A DNA stretch of 64,000 bases from Photobacterium lutimaris (GCF_003025555.1 NZ_PYMH01000008.1:1-64000), one strand, 5' to 3'. Counted from the stretch's first letter, positions 7,680 through 17,319 are shown. Program-made: numbers and translations. Notes: generated by a model from the sequence alone, not told the origin.

Positions 7680-8156
7680 TCAGGATTGTGCCATCAACGC
7701 AATCAGTCCAGATAGTGCTTTTTCAATAGCTTGCTGGCGAACGGCTTGGCGATCACCAGCAAACAGGCAGGTTTCCACCTTTAGCTTGCCGGTTTGATCA
7801 GCCCAACCAAAACACACGGTACCGACTGGCTTCTCTTCGCTACCACCACCAGGCCCCGCAATACCGCTGATGGCCACGGCGATGTCACCTCGTGAATGGG
7901 CCAGCGCCCCCGTTGCCATTTCGGCGACAACCTGCTCACTCACCGCGCCAAACTGGGCCAATGTTTCTACCTTAACGCCGAGCATTTCGTGCTTGGCCTC
8001 ATTGCTGTAGGTTACAAATGCCCGGTCAAACCATGCCGAACTACCGGCAATATCGGTGATCGCGGTAGATACTCCGCCCCCGGTACAGGACTCGGCGGTG
8101 ACTGCCACCCAGTTACGCAGGGCCAAGGCCTGCCCGACCTGTTGTGCTAATGCCAT
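7680..8156 (-). CDS. pncC: Nicotinamide-nucleotide amidohydrolase PncC (CinA C-terminal family)
   Basis: Deamidates nicotinamide mononucleotide to nicotinate mononucleotide in pyridine-nucleotide recycling, replenishing NAD after ligase use of NAD. The single domain of 158 residues has the nucleophile motif TAESCTGGG (Ser23) and AISGIAGPGGGSEEKPVGTV, the family signatures; there is no N-terminal MoaB-like CinA domain. Starts GTG-ATG-ATG are possible; I use the ATG five bases after AGGAG. It sits upstream of recA on the same strand and is divergent from mutS across 278 bp, as in many relatives. Confidence 0.92.
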   Translation of the reverse strand: MALAQQVGQALALRNWVAVTAESCTGGGVSTAITDIAGSSAWFDRAFVTYSNEAKHEMLGVKVETLAQFGAVSEQVVAEMATGALAHSRGDIAVAISGIAGPGGGSEEKPVGTVCFGWADQTGKLKVETCLFAGDRQAVRQQAIEKALSGLIALMAQS

Positions 8157-8434
8157 CATCACTCCTAGTTAATACGACCAGACTAAAACGGCGAGACGAG
8201 TACGGAAAAACCGTTCCGTGTCACTGAAATACGCCGCTAGCCATGCATTACGTACACATTACTTGGCTCAGCCACAGCGGGCAAGCCTACGGCCCACCGC
8301 AACGTTTGCAGCAGGAAAAATACACGCTCTCCCCTTTGCCGAAAGGTCGGGATCACGTATCCTAAGCGACCAGAAACTTCCTCCGGATACAGCAGGGTCA
8401 TCCGGCCCTCCGGCACAATGTAGCAGGCAACAAC

Positions 8435-11011
8435 GTGACAATAAAAGGCTTAGAAAAACATACACCTATGATGCAGCAATTTTTACGGATCAAAGCAGAG
8501 AATCCGGAGGTCTTGCTGTTTTATCGGATGGGTGATTTCTACGAACTATTTTTTGATGACGCAAAGCAGGCTTCGCAACTGCTGGATATCTCGCTGACCA
8601 AGCGTGGTTCTTCCAATGGCCAGCCGATCCCGATGGCAGGAGTCCCTTACCATGCCATTGAGGGCTACCTTGCCAAACTGGTTCAGCAAGGTGTCTCCGC
8701 TGCTATCTGTGAGCAAATCGGTGATCCCGCGACCAGCAAAGGGCCGGTCGAGCGTAAGGTAGTGAGAATTATCACGCCGGGTACCGTCAGCGACGAGGCG
8801 CTGCTCAGCGAGCGCCAAGACAACTTGATTGCCGCCATCTATCACGAAGGCAGCAAGTTCGGTTACGCTACGCTGGATATTACCTCGGGCCGCTTTATGC
8901 TTGCCGAGCCAGAAACCGAAGAAGCGATGCAGGCCGAGTTGCAGCGTACCAGCCCGGCTGAATTGCTGTATCCGGAAGATTTCGATCTGCCGGGCCTGTT
9001 CCATGGTATGAAAGGTGCCCGTCGCCGTCCGGTTTGGGAGTTTGATCTCGAGACCGCGCGACAGCAACTGACCATGCAGTTCGGTACCCGCGATCTAGTT
9101 GGCTTCGGCGTCGAACAGGCCGAGCACGGTCTGTGTGCGGCTGGCTGCCTGATGCAATATGTCAAAGATACCCAGCGCACTGCCCTGCCTCACATCCGGG
9201 CCATCACACTGGATACTAAAGATCATTCGGTGATCCTAGATGCCGCCACCCGTCGCAACCTCGAACTGACCCAGAACTTGGCTGGCGGCTTCGACAATAC
9301 CTTGGCCTCGGTCCTCGACCAAACGTCAACACCGATGGGTAGCCGCTTGCTCAAGCGCTGGTTACACCAGCCGATCCGAGATCGCCAGCAGCTCAACGGC
9401 CGCCTTGATGCCATTACCGCCTTCAAGGACTCCGGACTGTTCTTGGATTTAGCCGGGGTACTACGTCACATGGGCGATCTGGAACGTATCCTTGCCCGAC
9501 TGGCTCTGCGATCTGCCCGCCCACGTGATCTCGCTCGTATGAGGACTGCACTGCAACACCTGCCGGAACTAGCTGAACGACTAGGCGAAATTAACCAGGT
9601 CCGTATTGGTGAGCTGGCAGGGCTTGCCGCCCCGATGGACGAGCTGTGCGAATTGCTTGAGCGTGCCATTATCGAGAACCCACCAGTGGTGATCCGTGAT
9701 GGTGGTGTACTCGCACCGGGCTACAATGCCGAGCTGGACGAATGGCGAGATCTGGCCGACGGGGCAACCAAGTTCCTTGAGGAGATGGAAGCCAACGAGC
9801 GCGAACGCCATGATATCGATAGCCTGAAAGTGGGTTTCAACAATGTTCACGGTTTCTTTATCCAAGTCAGCCGTGGGCAAAGCCACCTGGTACCGAGCCA
9901 CTATGTGCGTCGCCAGACTCTGAAAAATGCCGAACGCTACATCATTCCTGAGCTCAAAGAGCACGAAGATAAGGTACTTAACTCGAAATCTAAAGCGTTG
10001 GCGCTGGAGAAAAAGCTTTGGGAAGAGCTATTTGATCAGCTGCTACCTCAGCTTGAGCAACTGCAAAATACCGCTAGTGCCCTGTCGGAATTAGATGTCC
10101 TTGCCAACTTGGCCGAGCGTGCAGATACCCTGAACTATTGCCGTCCCGAGTTAACAGAAAGCACCGGGATCGAAGTCACGGCCGGTCGCCACCCAGTGGT
10201 CGAGCAGGTACTGAGCGAACCGTTTATCGCCAACCCGATTTCACTCCACCATGATCGCCGGATGTTGATCATCACAGGTCCGAACATGGGTGGTAAATCA
10301 ACCTATATGCGCCAGACAGCATTGATTGCCCTATTGGCCCATGTCGGCTCCTTCGTACCGGCCGAAGCCGTTAAAATCGGTCCGCTGGATCGGATCTTCA
10401 CCCGTATCGGTGCTTCTGATGACCTGGCTTCGGGCCGCTCGACCTTCATGGTAGAAATGACCGAAACTGCCAATATCTTGCATAATGCCACGCAAAATAG
10501 CTTGGTATTGATGGATGAGATCGGGCGCGGTACCAGTACCTATGACGGTCTGTCGCTGGCATGGGCCAGTGCCGAATGGCTAGCCGATAAAATTTCGGCT
10601 ATGACGTTGTTCGCTACCCACTACTTTGAACTGACCGAGTTACCATCGCTGATGGACGGTTTGGCCAATGTCCACCTAGATGCCGTAGAGCACGGTGATG
10701 AAATCGCCTTTATGCACGCGGTACAGGAAGGGGCAGCCAGCAAGTCTTACGGCTTGGCCGTTGCTAGCTTGGCCGGTGTGCCGAAGTCGGTGATCAAACG
10801 TGCCAAGTTCAAACTTCAGCAACTAGAAGCCAGTGGCCACCAGCAAGCCGTTACGCCTAGCACTAACAGCCAAGAACCGATAGTCGAACAACAGCTGAGC
10901 CTGCTGCCGGAGCCAAGCGAAGTCGAAGAAGCACTGGCGCGGATCAATCCAGACGAAATGACACCACGCCAAGCACTGGATGAGTTGTACCGCTTGAAGG
11001 CTCTGATGTAA
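8435..11011 (+). CDS. mutS: DNA mismatch repair protein MutS
   Basis: Recognises mispairs and small loops and recruits MutL. The 858-residue protein has the mismatch-wedge motif GDFYELF (Phe35, Glu37), lever and clamp domains, the Walker A TGPNMGGKST (about 613-622) and the Walker B DEIGRGTSTYDG. The C-terminal segment PSEVEEALARINPDEMTPRQALDELYRLK matches the tetramerisation region. The only start that keeps the conserved HTPMMQQFLRIK segment is GTG at 8435, behind a weak AGG. An inverted repeat CCGGAT/ATCCGG (8383-8405) lies in the leader. It converges with rpoS on a shared terminator. Confidence 0.98.
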   Translation: MTIKGLEKHTPMMQQFLRIKAENPEVLLFYRMGDFYELFFDDAKQASQLLDISLTKRGSSNGQPIPMAGVPYHAIEGYLAKLVQQGVSAAICEQIGDPATSKGPVERKVVRIITPGTVSDEALLSERQDNLIAAIYHEGSKFGYATLDITSGRFMLAEPETEEAMQAELQRTSPAELLYPEDFDLPGLFHGMKGARRRPVWEFDLETARQQLTMQFGTRDLVGFGVEQAEHGLCAAGCLMQYVKDTQRTALPHIRAITLDTKDHSVILDAATRRNLELTQNLAGGFDNTLASVLDQTSTPMGSRLLKRWLHQPIRDRQQLNGRLDAITAFKDSGLFLDLAGVLRHMGDLERILARLALRSARPRDLARMRTALQHLPELAERLGEINQVRIGELAGLAAPMDELCELLERAIIENPPVVIRDGGVLAPGYNAELDEWRDLADGATKFLEEMEANERERHDIDSLKVGFNNVHGFFIQVSRGQSHLVPSHYVRRQTLKNAERYIIPELKEHEDKVLNSKSKALALEKKLWEELFDQLLPQLEQLQNTASALSELDVLANLAERADTLNYCRPELTESTGIEVTAGRHPVVEQVLSEPFIANPISLHHDRRMLIITGPNMGGKSTYMRQTALIALLAHVGSFVPAEAVKIGPLDRIFTRIGASDDLASGRSTFMVEMTETANILHNATQNSLVLMDEIGRGTSTYDGLSLAWASAEWLADKISAMTLFATHYFELTELPSLMDGLANVHLDAVEHGDEIAFMHAVQEGAASKSYGLAVASLAGVPKSVIKRAKFKLQQLEASGHQQAVTPSTNSQEPIVEQQLSLLPEPSEVEEALARINPDEMTPRQALDELYRLKALM

Positions 11012-11035
11012 CCGGGCGGGTAAATAAAGGAAAAC

Positions 11036-11065
11036 AAAAGGGATGCCATCTGGCATCCCTTTTTG
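11036..11065. terminator. Bidirectional terminator, mutS / rpoS
   Basis: AAAAGGGATGCC (11036-11047), a 4-nt loop ATCT and GGCATCCCTTTTT form a 12-bp stem with T runs in both directions, between the converging mutS and rpoS genes. Confidence 0.93.
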
Positions 11066-11102
11066 ATTTGAACCGGAAAAAGTAAGGTTAAAGTGGACCG
11101 GT

Positions 11103-12095
11103 TTACAGTTGTTCTTGGTTGAACAGCGACTCAATGCTCAGCCCTTGATGGGTTAGCATATCGCGTAAGCGGCGTAAGCCTTCAACCTGGATCTGACGCA
11201 CTCTTTCACGGGTCAGGCCGATCTCACGGCCAACATCTTCCAATGTCGACGCCTCATAACCAAGCAAGCCAAAGCGGCGTGCCAGCACTTCTCGCTGTTT
11301 CGGGTTGAGTTCCTGTAGCCAGTGAACGATGGATGTTTTGATGTCGTCATCTTGAGTTGATGTTTCGGGACCACCACTCTTTTCATCCGGAATGATATCA
11401 AGCAGGGCTTTTTCGGAGTCGCCACCGATCGGGTTATCGACTGAACCGACACGCTCATTGAGGCGTAGCATCCGGTTGACGTCATCCACCGATTTATCCA
11501 GCTTAAACGCAATGTCTTCCGCCGTTGGCTCGTGGTCCAATTTCTGTGCTAACTCACGGGCGGTACGAAGGTAAACATTCAGCTCTTTAACGACATGAAT
11601 GGGCAGACGGATAGTCCGTGTCTGGTTCATGATTGCTCGTTCAATGGTTTGGCGGATCCACCATGTTGCGTAGGTTGAAAAGCGGAAGCCTCGCTCCGGA
11701 TCGAACTTCTCAACCGCACGGATCAAACCAAGGTTACCTTCTTCGACCAAGTCGAGCAAAGCCAAACCACGGTTGCTGTAACGGCGGGAAATTTTAACGA
11801 CCAGACGGAGGTTACTTTCAATCATGCGCTTGCGGGCAACGTGATCCCCTCGTAGAGCACGACGGGCATAGAGGACTTCTTCCTCTGCGGTTAGTAGAGG
11901 TGAAAAACCAATTTCTCCGAGGTAGAGTTGCGTCGCGTCGAGGGCTTTCTGCGTGGCCCCGTATTGCGACATATCGACATCATCGTCACTAGCACTAACA
12001 CCTTCAGCTTTGGTTTCAACGGTCGCGGATTCAACCTCCGTTTCTTCGTCGAACTCAAAGTCTTCAATATCTGCAGCAGTATTGCTTCCACTCAT
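11103..12095 (-). CDS. rpoS: RNA polymerase sigma factor RpoS
   Basis: General stress and stationary-phase sigma factor. The 330-residue length equals that of E. coli RpoS. Region 1.2 (TQLYLGEIGFSPLLTAEEE), region 2 with YATWWIRQTIERAI, region 3 and region 4.2 (LEDVGREIGLTRERVRQIQ) are all present, and it ends SIESLFNQ. Start chosen at ATG 12095 behind GGGAGG; the in-frame TTG 27 nt upstream is not needed. nlpD is 56 bp upstream; in E. coli the main rpoS promoter is inside nlpD, which I cannot confirm here. No leader hairpin for small-RNA control could be resolved by eye. Confidence 0.98.
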   Translation of the reverse strand: MSGSNTAADIEDFEFDEETEVESATVETKAEGVSASDDDVDMSQYGATQKALDATQLYLGEIGFSPLLTAEEEVLYARRALRGDHVARKRMIESNLRLVVKISRRYSNRGLALLDLVEEGNLGLIRAVEKFDPERGFRFSTYATWWIRQTIERAIMNQTRTIRLPIHVVKELNVYLRTARELAQKLDHEPTAEDIAFKLDKSVDDVNRMLRLNERVGSVDNPIGGDSEKALLDIIPDEKSGGPETSTQDDDIKTSIVHWLQELNPKQREVLARRFGLLGYEASTLEDVGREIGLTRERVRQIQVEGLRRLRDMLTHQGLSIESLFNQEQL

Positions 12096-12151
12096 AGCGC
12101 CTCCCAGATGGCGAGTTAGCAAGACATTACAACTTTACTATGCCATGTTGT

Positions 12152-13135
12152 CTATTTAGGTAAATATCGCATTGGATCTACGGACTTACCTTTGTAACGG
12201 ATCTCAAAATGCAGCTTCACGGTACTTGTGCCGGAACTGCCCATTGAGGCAATTTTCTGACCAACCGATACCTTTTGCTGCTCCTTGACATAAATTTGGT
12301 CGTTGTGGGCGTAAGCACTGAGATAATCATCGTTATGTTTGATAATCACCAAATTGCCGTATCCCCGGAGCGCATTACCAGCATAAACCACCACCCCATT
12401 AGCAGACGCATTGACAGTTTGTCCACGCTGCCCAGCGATGTCGATCCCCTTATTACCATTCTCCGAATTGGAGAACTTGGCAATCACACGCCCCTTCGAC
12501 GGCCAAGACCAGTTAGCCACTTTGGCGTTGCTAGATTGCGGCTTAGATGTAACAACCTTGTTACTTTTGGTTTTTTGAGAGTACTCTTTTGTGGGAGCCG
12601 GATCAACATTTTTATTGGCGACTTTTTGCTCGTTTTGCGCCTTAGTTACAGCTGACTGAGCCGGCTTCTGGGAGGCCGGTTGTGTCATAGGCTGCGTCTT
12701 AGCCGCAGGTTTTGTTTGAACAGGTATTGAGCTTTTTGTTTTTGTTGGGGTTTTCGCTGCAGGTGTGGCAGCAACAACAATCGGTGCCGGTGTGGCAGCA
12801 ACAATCGGTGCAGCCCTGCCATACTGCGGTGCAACGTATTTCGGCCGCCACAATTGCAACCTTTGACCAGGGAAAATGGTATAAGGCTTCGACAATTTAT
12901 TACTTGCAATAATATCGTCAACATCCCGCCCGGTGATATAAGAAATGAAATACAGCGTATCGCCTTTCTGGACTTGATAATAGCTACCACGATAGCTACC
13001 GCGCTCCAGGCTGTCGTAGTCCTTGCCAAGGCTCATCACCGGCGCAGGACTATGATTACTACAGCCAGACAACATCAGGCCGGCAGCTATCGCTGCCAGC
13101 TTCCACGCCCTTGCTGAAGACAACACCCTTATCAT
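12152..13135 (-). CDS. nlpD: Murein hydrolase activator NlpD
   Basis: Outer-membrane lipoprotein that activates the amidase AmiC during septal peptidoglycan splitting. A lipobox LSGC places the lipidated Cys at 25. A LysM domain spans about 52-95 (QVQKGDTLYFISYITG). A long Ala/Pro/Lys/Gln-rich linker (about 100-215) is followed by an M23/LytM domain to the end. The LytM domain looks catalytically dead: the usual HxGxD zinc motif reads NKGIDIAG, with Lys for His, as in known NlpD. It is 5 nt downstream of pcm and upstream of rpoS, the classic surE-pcm-nlpD-rpoS order. Confidence 0.95.
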   Translation of the reverse strand: MIRVLSSARAWKLAAIAAGLMLSGCSNHSPAPVMSLGKDYDSLERGSYRGSYYQVQKGDTLYFISYITGRDVDDIIASNKLSKPYTIFPGQRLQLWRPKYVAPQYGRAAPIVAATPAPIVVAATPAAKTPTKTKSSIPVQTKPAAKTQPMTQPASQKPAQSAVTKAQNEQKVANKNVDPAPTKEYSQKTKSNKVVTSKPQSSNAKVANWSWPSKGRVIAKFSNSENGNKGIDIAGQRGQTVNASANGVVVYAGNALRGYGNLVIIKHNDDYLSAYAHNDQIYVKEQQKVSVGQKIASMGSSGTSTVKLHFEIRYKGKSVDPMRYLPK

Positions 13136-13140
13136 ATGAC

Positions 13141-13770
13141 CTACGCCAACTCCCCGGCGACAAGTGGAACAAAGCGTACCGCTTCAATATCGCGGTAGGC
13201 AAAACGATCCCCTTTACGGACAATCACCTTCAATACCTGTGCATGCTCACCGACAGGGATCACTAAACGGCCCCCATCAGCCAACTGGCCAAGAAGCTCC
13301 ACGGGAATTTCAGCGGCCGCCGCCGTGACAATGATGGCATCGAACGGCCCCTTTCCGGCCCAGCCAAGCCAACCATCACTGTGCTTGGTCGAGACATTAT
13401 GCAGCTCCAGCTGTTTCAGGCGTCGTTTGGCCTGCCACTGCAATGCCTTAATCCGCTCAACCGAGTACACGTGGTTAACCAAGTGTGCCAGCACCGCCGT
13501 TTGATATCCCGACCCCGTACCAATCTCAAGTACTCTTGAGTCAGCAGACAGAGCCATCAGCTCCGTCATCTTGGCGACAATGTACGGCTGCGAGATGGTC
13601 TGGCCGCAACCAATAGGCAGAGCATTATTTTCATAAGCTTTGTGTGACAGGGCTTCATCGATAAACCGCTCCCGCGGGACAGACGCCATCGCCTGGAGCA
13701 CCTTATCATCACAGATCCCCTGCTGGTGTAAATAGTTCAGCAAAAGCGTCCGCTCGTCCACATAGCGCAT
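13141..13770 (-). CDS. pcm: Protein-L-isoaspartate O-methyltransferase
   Basis: Uses S-adenosylmethionine to methylate isoaspartyl residues, starting repair of age-damaged proteins. The 209 residues include the SAM motif EIGTGSGYQTAVL (about 82-94) and the substrate loop SQPYIVAKMTELM. It lies 5 nt after surE and 5 nt before nlpD, so all three are probably cotranscribed and serve stationary-phase survival. Confidence 0.95.
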   Translation of the reverse strand: MRYVDERTLLLNYLHQQGICDDKVLQAMASVPRERFIDEALSHKAYENNALPIGCGQTISQPYIVAKMTELMALSADSRVLEIGTGSGYQTAVLAHLVNHVYSVERIKALQWQAKRRLKQLELHNVSTKHSDGWLGWAGKGPFDAIIVTAAAAEIPVELLGQLADGGRLVIPVGEHAQVLKVIVRKGDRFAYRDIEAVRFVPLVAGELA

Positions 13771-13775
13771 TGCGA

Positions 13776-14522
13776 CTATTTCTCCTGTTGCTCAACCCAC
13801 TCACTGATCTCTTCCAACGCATCATGCGCGGTGAGATCAACCTGCAGTGGGGTAATCGATACACATTGCTGCTCAATGGCATAAAAGTCGGTTCCCGGGC
13901 CGGCATCCTGACAAGGCCCCGGAGGACCCAGCCAATATAGCTCTTTGCCCCGAGGATCCGTGTCCTTAACCATATTCTCAGCACGGTGGCGGGCCCCAAG
14001 GCGGGTCACCTGCCAGCTACCCAATTGTGAATAAGCGACATCCGGCACATTGATATTCAATATTTTATTGTTTGGCAACGGCTGTGTCTGCGCTTTTAGC
14101 AGCAGCTCTTTGACAACCTGTGCCGCGGTCTCAAAATGCTGATGACCCACCAGCGAAACGGCAACGGCCGGCACGCCGAGGAAGTGGCCTTCCGTTGCGG
14201 CTGCAACCGTACCCGAGTACAGCACATCATCCCCTAGGTTGGCCCCATGGTTGATACCCGCAACAACAACATCCGGGCGTTCATCCAGCCATTCATTAAG
14301 TGCGAAATGGACACAATCCGTCGGTGTCCCTTCAACGGAGATCCGCTGATCGCCTTCATGACGGATCCGCAGCGGATTATCCAGGGTCAGTGAATTGGAG
14401 GCACCAGAACGGTTACGGTCCGGTGCGACCACCGTGACCTCACCGATGTCGCTCAATATCTTCGCCAAGGTCTTGATCCCCTCGGCAAAGATACCATCAT
14501 CGTTACTGATCAGAATTCGCAT
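13776..14522 (-). CDS. surE: 5'/3'-nucleotidase SurE
   Basis: Metal-dependent nucleoside monophosphate phosphatase, also active on short polyphosphate. The 248-residue protein starts MRILISNDDG (metal ligands Asp8, Asp9) and has RSGASNS and GINHGANLGDDVLYSGTVAAA, which complete the active site. The ATG at 14522 has AAGGA upstream; an upstream in-frame extension of 9 codons lacks support. The start overlaps the end of truD by 20 bp, suggesting translational coupling. Confidence 0.96.
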   Translation of the reverse strand: MRILISNDDGIFAEGIKTLAKILSDIGEVTVVAPDRNRSGASNSLTLDNPLRIRHEGDQRISVEGTPTDCVHFALNEWLDERPDVVVAGINHGANLGDDVLYSGTVAAATEGHFLGVPAVAVSLVGHQHFETAAQVVKELLLKAQTQPLPNNKILNINVPDVAYSQLGSWQVTRLGARHRAENMVKDTDPRGKELYWLGPPGPCQDAGPGTDFYAIEQQCVSITPLQVDLTAHDALEEISEWVEQQEK

Positions 14523-15567
14523 TGTGTCCTTCCTGTTGTTCCAGCTCAACCATGAGCTCGCGAACTACCGCGGTGGCAAAACAGCCTGCCGGTAGCGCAA
14601 AAGAAACGGTGACGCTATCGCCCTCTTGCTGCCATACCATCTGCTGGGGTTTCAGCAGCAGCGGACGACGCTCGTGGCGCATCCGGTTGTCTCGGATCAG
14701 CTTGAGCAGCAGAGGCTCCTGCTCGACGATTGCCATTTCAAAGGCTTCAGCCTGTGCGCTGGTCGGTAGGGCATTGTCACCCATCATGGGTGCCGTAATG
14801 CTTGCCGTGCCATTGTCTACCGCCTGCTGCCATTGCTCGAGATCCGATTCTACCAAGCGGCCGCGATCGTCTCCCTCGGTCTCAAGCATATCGCCTGCAA
14901 CCACCGTATGTACAGTTTGCTGCTCAATGCGCGCTGAGAGCACCATATTGAATAACCAAGAGCGTGCTGCCGAAAGGTAGAAGCTACGCTTGCTCTTGTC
15001 GCGAACACGGAATTCATCATTCCCCCAAGCGCGGGCCTTAATGACATTATTACCACCATGACCAAAGCGCTGCTCACCGAAATAATTCGGCACACCGAGC
15101 TGGCTAACCTGCTCCAAACGTACCATCACGTCATCGGCCTGATCCAGATCGCGCAGTGTCAGCTGGAACCAGTTCCCCGCCAAGTCACCAGGACGCAATT
15201 TTTTATCATGGCGGGCGGTTTCCAGCACTTCGACGCCAGGGTGTTCGGCCACAAATTGTGCCAAGTCAGGATCGGGCTTACCCGGCAAGTGCACACTGAG
15301 CCACTGCTCGGTCACCGCATGGCGATCCTTTAAGCCAGCCCAGCTCACATCCCGCGACTTAACATCGCAGGCTTTAGCCAATTCATTGACCACATACTTG
15401 GTGTTTTCTCCGGTTTTGCGGATCTTCACCATAAAATGCTCGCCCACTCCGGCAAACTCGAAGCCAAGGTTTTCCTTTACTACAAAATCTTCAGGTTCAA
15501 CCTTAATGCGGCCCTGACAGCTTGGTTTTCCATACAACCAGCTGAAGTTGTCCATTACCGTAGACAT
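14503..15567 (-). CDS. truD: tRNA pseudouridine(13) synthase TruD
   Basis: Makes pseudouridine 13 in tRNA-Glu. The 354 residues contain the catalytic motif WAGLKDRHAVTEQ, with Asp81 as the nucleophile, and GVPNYFGEQRFGHGGNN, the TruD-specific signature. Several ATG codons lie close together; I use 15567, and a start four codons later is possible. It is between ispF and surE in a tightly packed minus-strand operon. Confidence 0.95.
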   Translation of the reverse strand: MSTVMDNFSWLYGKPSCQGRIKVEPEDFVVKENLGFEFAGVGEHFMVKIRKTGENTKYVVNELAKACDVKSRDVSWAGLKDRHAVTEQWLSVHLPGKPDPDLAQFVAEHPGVEVLETARHDKKLRPGDLAGNWFQLTLRDLDQADDVMVRLEQVSQLGVPNYFGEQRFGHGGNNVIKARAWGNDEFRVRDKSKRSFYLSAARSWLFNMVLSARIEQQTVHTVVAGDMLETEGDDRGRLVESDLEQWQQAVDNGTASITAPMMGDNALPTSAQAEAFEMAIVEQEPLLLKLIRDNRMRHERRPLLLKPQQMVWQQEGDSVTVSFALPAGCFATAVVRELMVELEQQEGHNANSDQ

Positions 15568-15630
15568 AATTACACCATTCTTTAGCAGCACCGAGATGCC
15601 AGAAGGCAAGGCTACATAGCCCTGCCCGAT

Positions 15631-16107
15631 TTATTCTTTACCGATCAGCACAACGGCTTCACAGGCAATGCCTTCTTTGCGTCCGGTAAAACCAAGACGC
15701 TCCGAGGTGGTCGCTTTAACATTGATATTCTCAACGTCCGTTTCCAAATCCTCGGCAATAGCTTGGCACATCGCATCAATATGCGGTGCCATTTTGGGTG
15801 CCTGGGCAATGATGGTGACATCCAGATTCCCCAAGCGGTAGCCTTTTGCTTTTACTTTGCGGTATACGTCGCGCAGCAACATACGACTGTCAGCCCCTTT
15901 CCATTCAGCATCGGTATCCGGAAAGTGGCGACCAATATCACCAGCGCCAATGGCACCCAGCAAGGCGTCACATACCGCATGCAGGGCCACGTCACCATCG
16001 GAATGGGCGATCAGCCCCTGCGCATAAGGAATCGCAACGCCACCAATAATTACCGGGCCTTCGCCACCAAATTTGTGCACGTCAAAGCCGTGTCCAATAC
16101 GCATCAT
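15631..16107 (-). CDS. ispF: 2-C-methyl-D-erythritol 2,4-cyclodiphosphate synthase
   Basis: Cyclises CDP-methylerythritol phosphate with loss of CMP in the non-mevalonate isoprenoid pathway. The 158-residue trimeric enzyme has zinc ligands in GHGFDVHKF (Asp9, His11) and LIAHSDGDVALHA (His43), and the closing motif KATTSERLGFTGRKEGI. Its ATG overlaps the end of ispD by 4 nt. No fusion to ispD is present, unlike in some alpha-proteobacteria. Confidence 0.96.
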   Translation of the reverse strand: MMRIGHGFDVHKFGGEGPVIIGGVAIPYAQGLIAHSDGDVALHAVCDALLGAIGAGDIGRHFPDTDAEWKGADSRMLLRDVYRKVKAKGYRLGNLDVTIIAQAPKMAPHIDAMCQAIAEDLETDVENINVKATTSERLGFTGRKEGIACEAVVLIGKE

Positions 16108-16802
16108 TGCTCATCCTTCAATAAATGTTGCAAGTAAAACTCCGCGAGCGCGAGATCTTCAGGTTGGGTAACCTTTAAGTTGTCGGCACGCCCGGTGACC
16201 AATTTAGGTGCCATGCCACAATGCTCCAGCGCCGAGGCCTCGTCTGTGACCACCGCACCGTCGGCCAGCGCCTTTTCCAGTGCGAGCTTTAACTGGCCAG
16301 CACGGAACATCTGCGGCGTCAGGGCATGCCACAGATCACTCCGGTCAACCGTGACGGCTATCGCTTGATGGCCATTGCCACGTTTCATCGTGTCACGAAC
16401 CGGTGCTGCTAAAATAGCACCGAATTCGCTCGCCTGTGCCTCGAGGATCAACCGGTCGAGATCCTGCTGACGCAAACAAGGACGTGCGGCATCATGGACC
16501 AGCACCCAGGCATCAGGATCATCAATAGCGGCCAAGCCGGAAAATACGGAATCAGCCCGCTCTGCACCACCATCAACCCGGGTCACCTGCGGGTGATCCG
16601 CCAACGGTAAGGTTGGGAAATAGGGGTCATTCTCGCTGATCGCGACCACTACCCGTTCTACCTTTGGGTGTTGGAGCAAACGGTCAATGGTATGTTCAAG
16701 AATCGTCTTGCCAGCGATGTGCAAGTACTGTTTTGGGCGGTCAGCCGCCATACGGCTACCGACACCAGCAGCCGGAACGACTGCGATCAATTTATCATTC
16801 AT
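16104..16802 (-). CDS. ispD: 2-C-methyl-D-erythritol 4-phosphate cytidylyltransferase
   Basis: Activates methylerythritol phosphate with CTP. The 232-residue protein has the nucleotide-binding PAAGVGSRMAADRPKQYL at 10-27 and the conserved VLVHDAARPCL and VTDEASALEHCG segments. It supplies CDP-ME for isoprenoids used in ubiquinone and undecaprenyl phosphate, alongside ispF directly downstream. ftsB is 41 nt upstream on the same strand. Confidence 0.96.
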   Translation of the reverse strand: MNDKLIAVVPAAGVGSRMAADRPKQYLHIAGKTILEHTIDRLLQHPKVERVVVAISENDPYFPTLPLADHPQVTRVDGGAERADSVFSGLAAIDDPDAWVLVHDAARPCLRQQDLDRLILEAQASEFGAILAAPVRDTMKRGNGHQAIAVTVDRSDLWHALTPQMFRAGQLKLALEKALADGAVVTDEASALEHCGMAPKLVTGRADNLKVTQPEDLALAEFYLQHLLKDEQ

Positions 16803-16843
16803 GCATCTTCAAAGCTGGCTCAAGCCAGGCAAGTCTCTGGGGG

Positions 16844-17116
16844 TCAGTCGCTGACAATACGGAAAAAGGTCTCATCTGTTCCAATCATGCCCAGCTCGTT
16901 GCGGGCGCGTTCTTCGATTGCTTCCTGACCACGGTGCAAGTCATGAATTTCGAAATACATCTGTTGGTTACGCTGGACCAGCTCGGCATTGGCCTGTTGC
17001 TGCACAGCCACATTATCGCGCACCGCGACGTAGTCAACCATGCCGTTCTTGCCGAGCCAGAAGTCATACTGTAACCAGCTGAGGATAGCCAGCAGCAGGA
17101 GGTTTAACAATCGCAT
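16844..17116 (-). CDS. ftsB: Cell division protein FtsB
   Basis: A small bitopic septum protein that joins FtsL and FtsQ. The 90-residue protein has an N-terminal membrane segment (about 3-20, LLNLLLLAILSWLQYDFWLG) and a coiled coil (about 28-65) with repeated N/Q heptads, then ARNELGMIGTDETFF, a well-conserved C-terminal stretch. It sits between eno and ispD, its standard location. Confidence 0.94.
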   Translation of the reverse strand: MRLLNLLLLAILSWLQYDFWLGKNGMVDYVAVRDNVAVQQQANAELVQRNQQMYFEIHDLHRGQEAIEERARNELGMIGTDETFFRIVSD

Positions 17117-17199
17117 TGCACCCTCTTGGCAATGATGTAAGAAATTAAGCTAATCATAACAGATTGAAACACAAAGACGTGTCAAGCCGCTGGTAATAA

Positions 17200-17228
17200 T
17201 ACCAAACTGAATATTACTCAGTTCGGTA
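17200..17228. repeat. Small inverted repeat downstream of eno
   Basis: TACCAAACTGA (17200-17210) and TCAGTTCGGTA (17218-17228) pair with one G-T. It lies between the eno terminator and ftsB. A related motif, ATACCAAACTAACTAATATT, occurs near 56860 in the mscS/fbaA gap, so this may be a dispersed family element. Confidence 0.55.
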
Positions 17229-17290
17229 TATTCCCATAACTTGCACGTTGACACTAGGGGCAGTAGGCCGCCAAGCCGCTATTCGCCCAT

Positions 17291-17319
17291 AAAAAAACCG
17301 CCCCTAGGGGGCGGTTTTT
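17291..17319 (-). terminator. eno terminator
   Basis: CCGCCCC / GGGGCGG with a 3-nt loop, flanked by A and T runs, about 40 nt past the eno stop. Confidence 0.92.
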
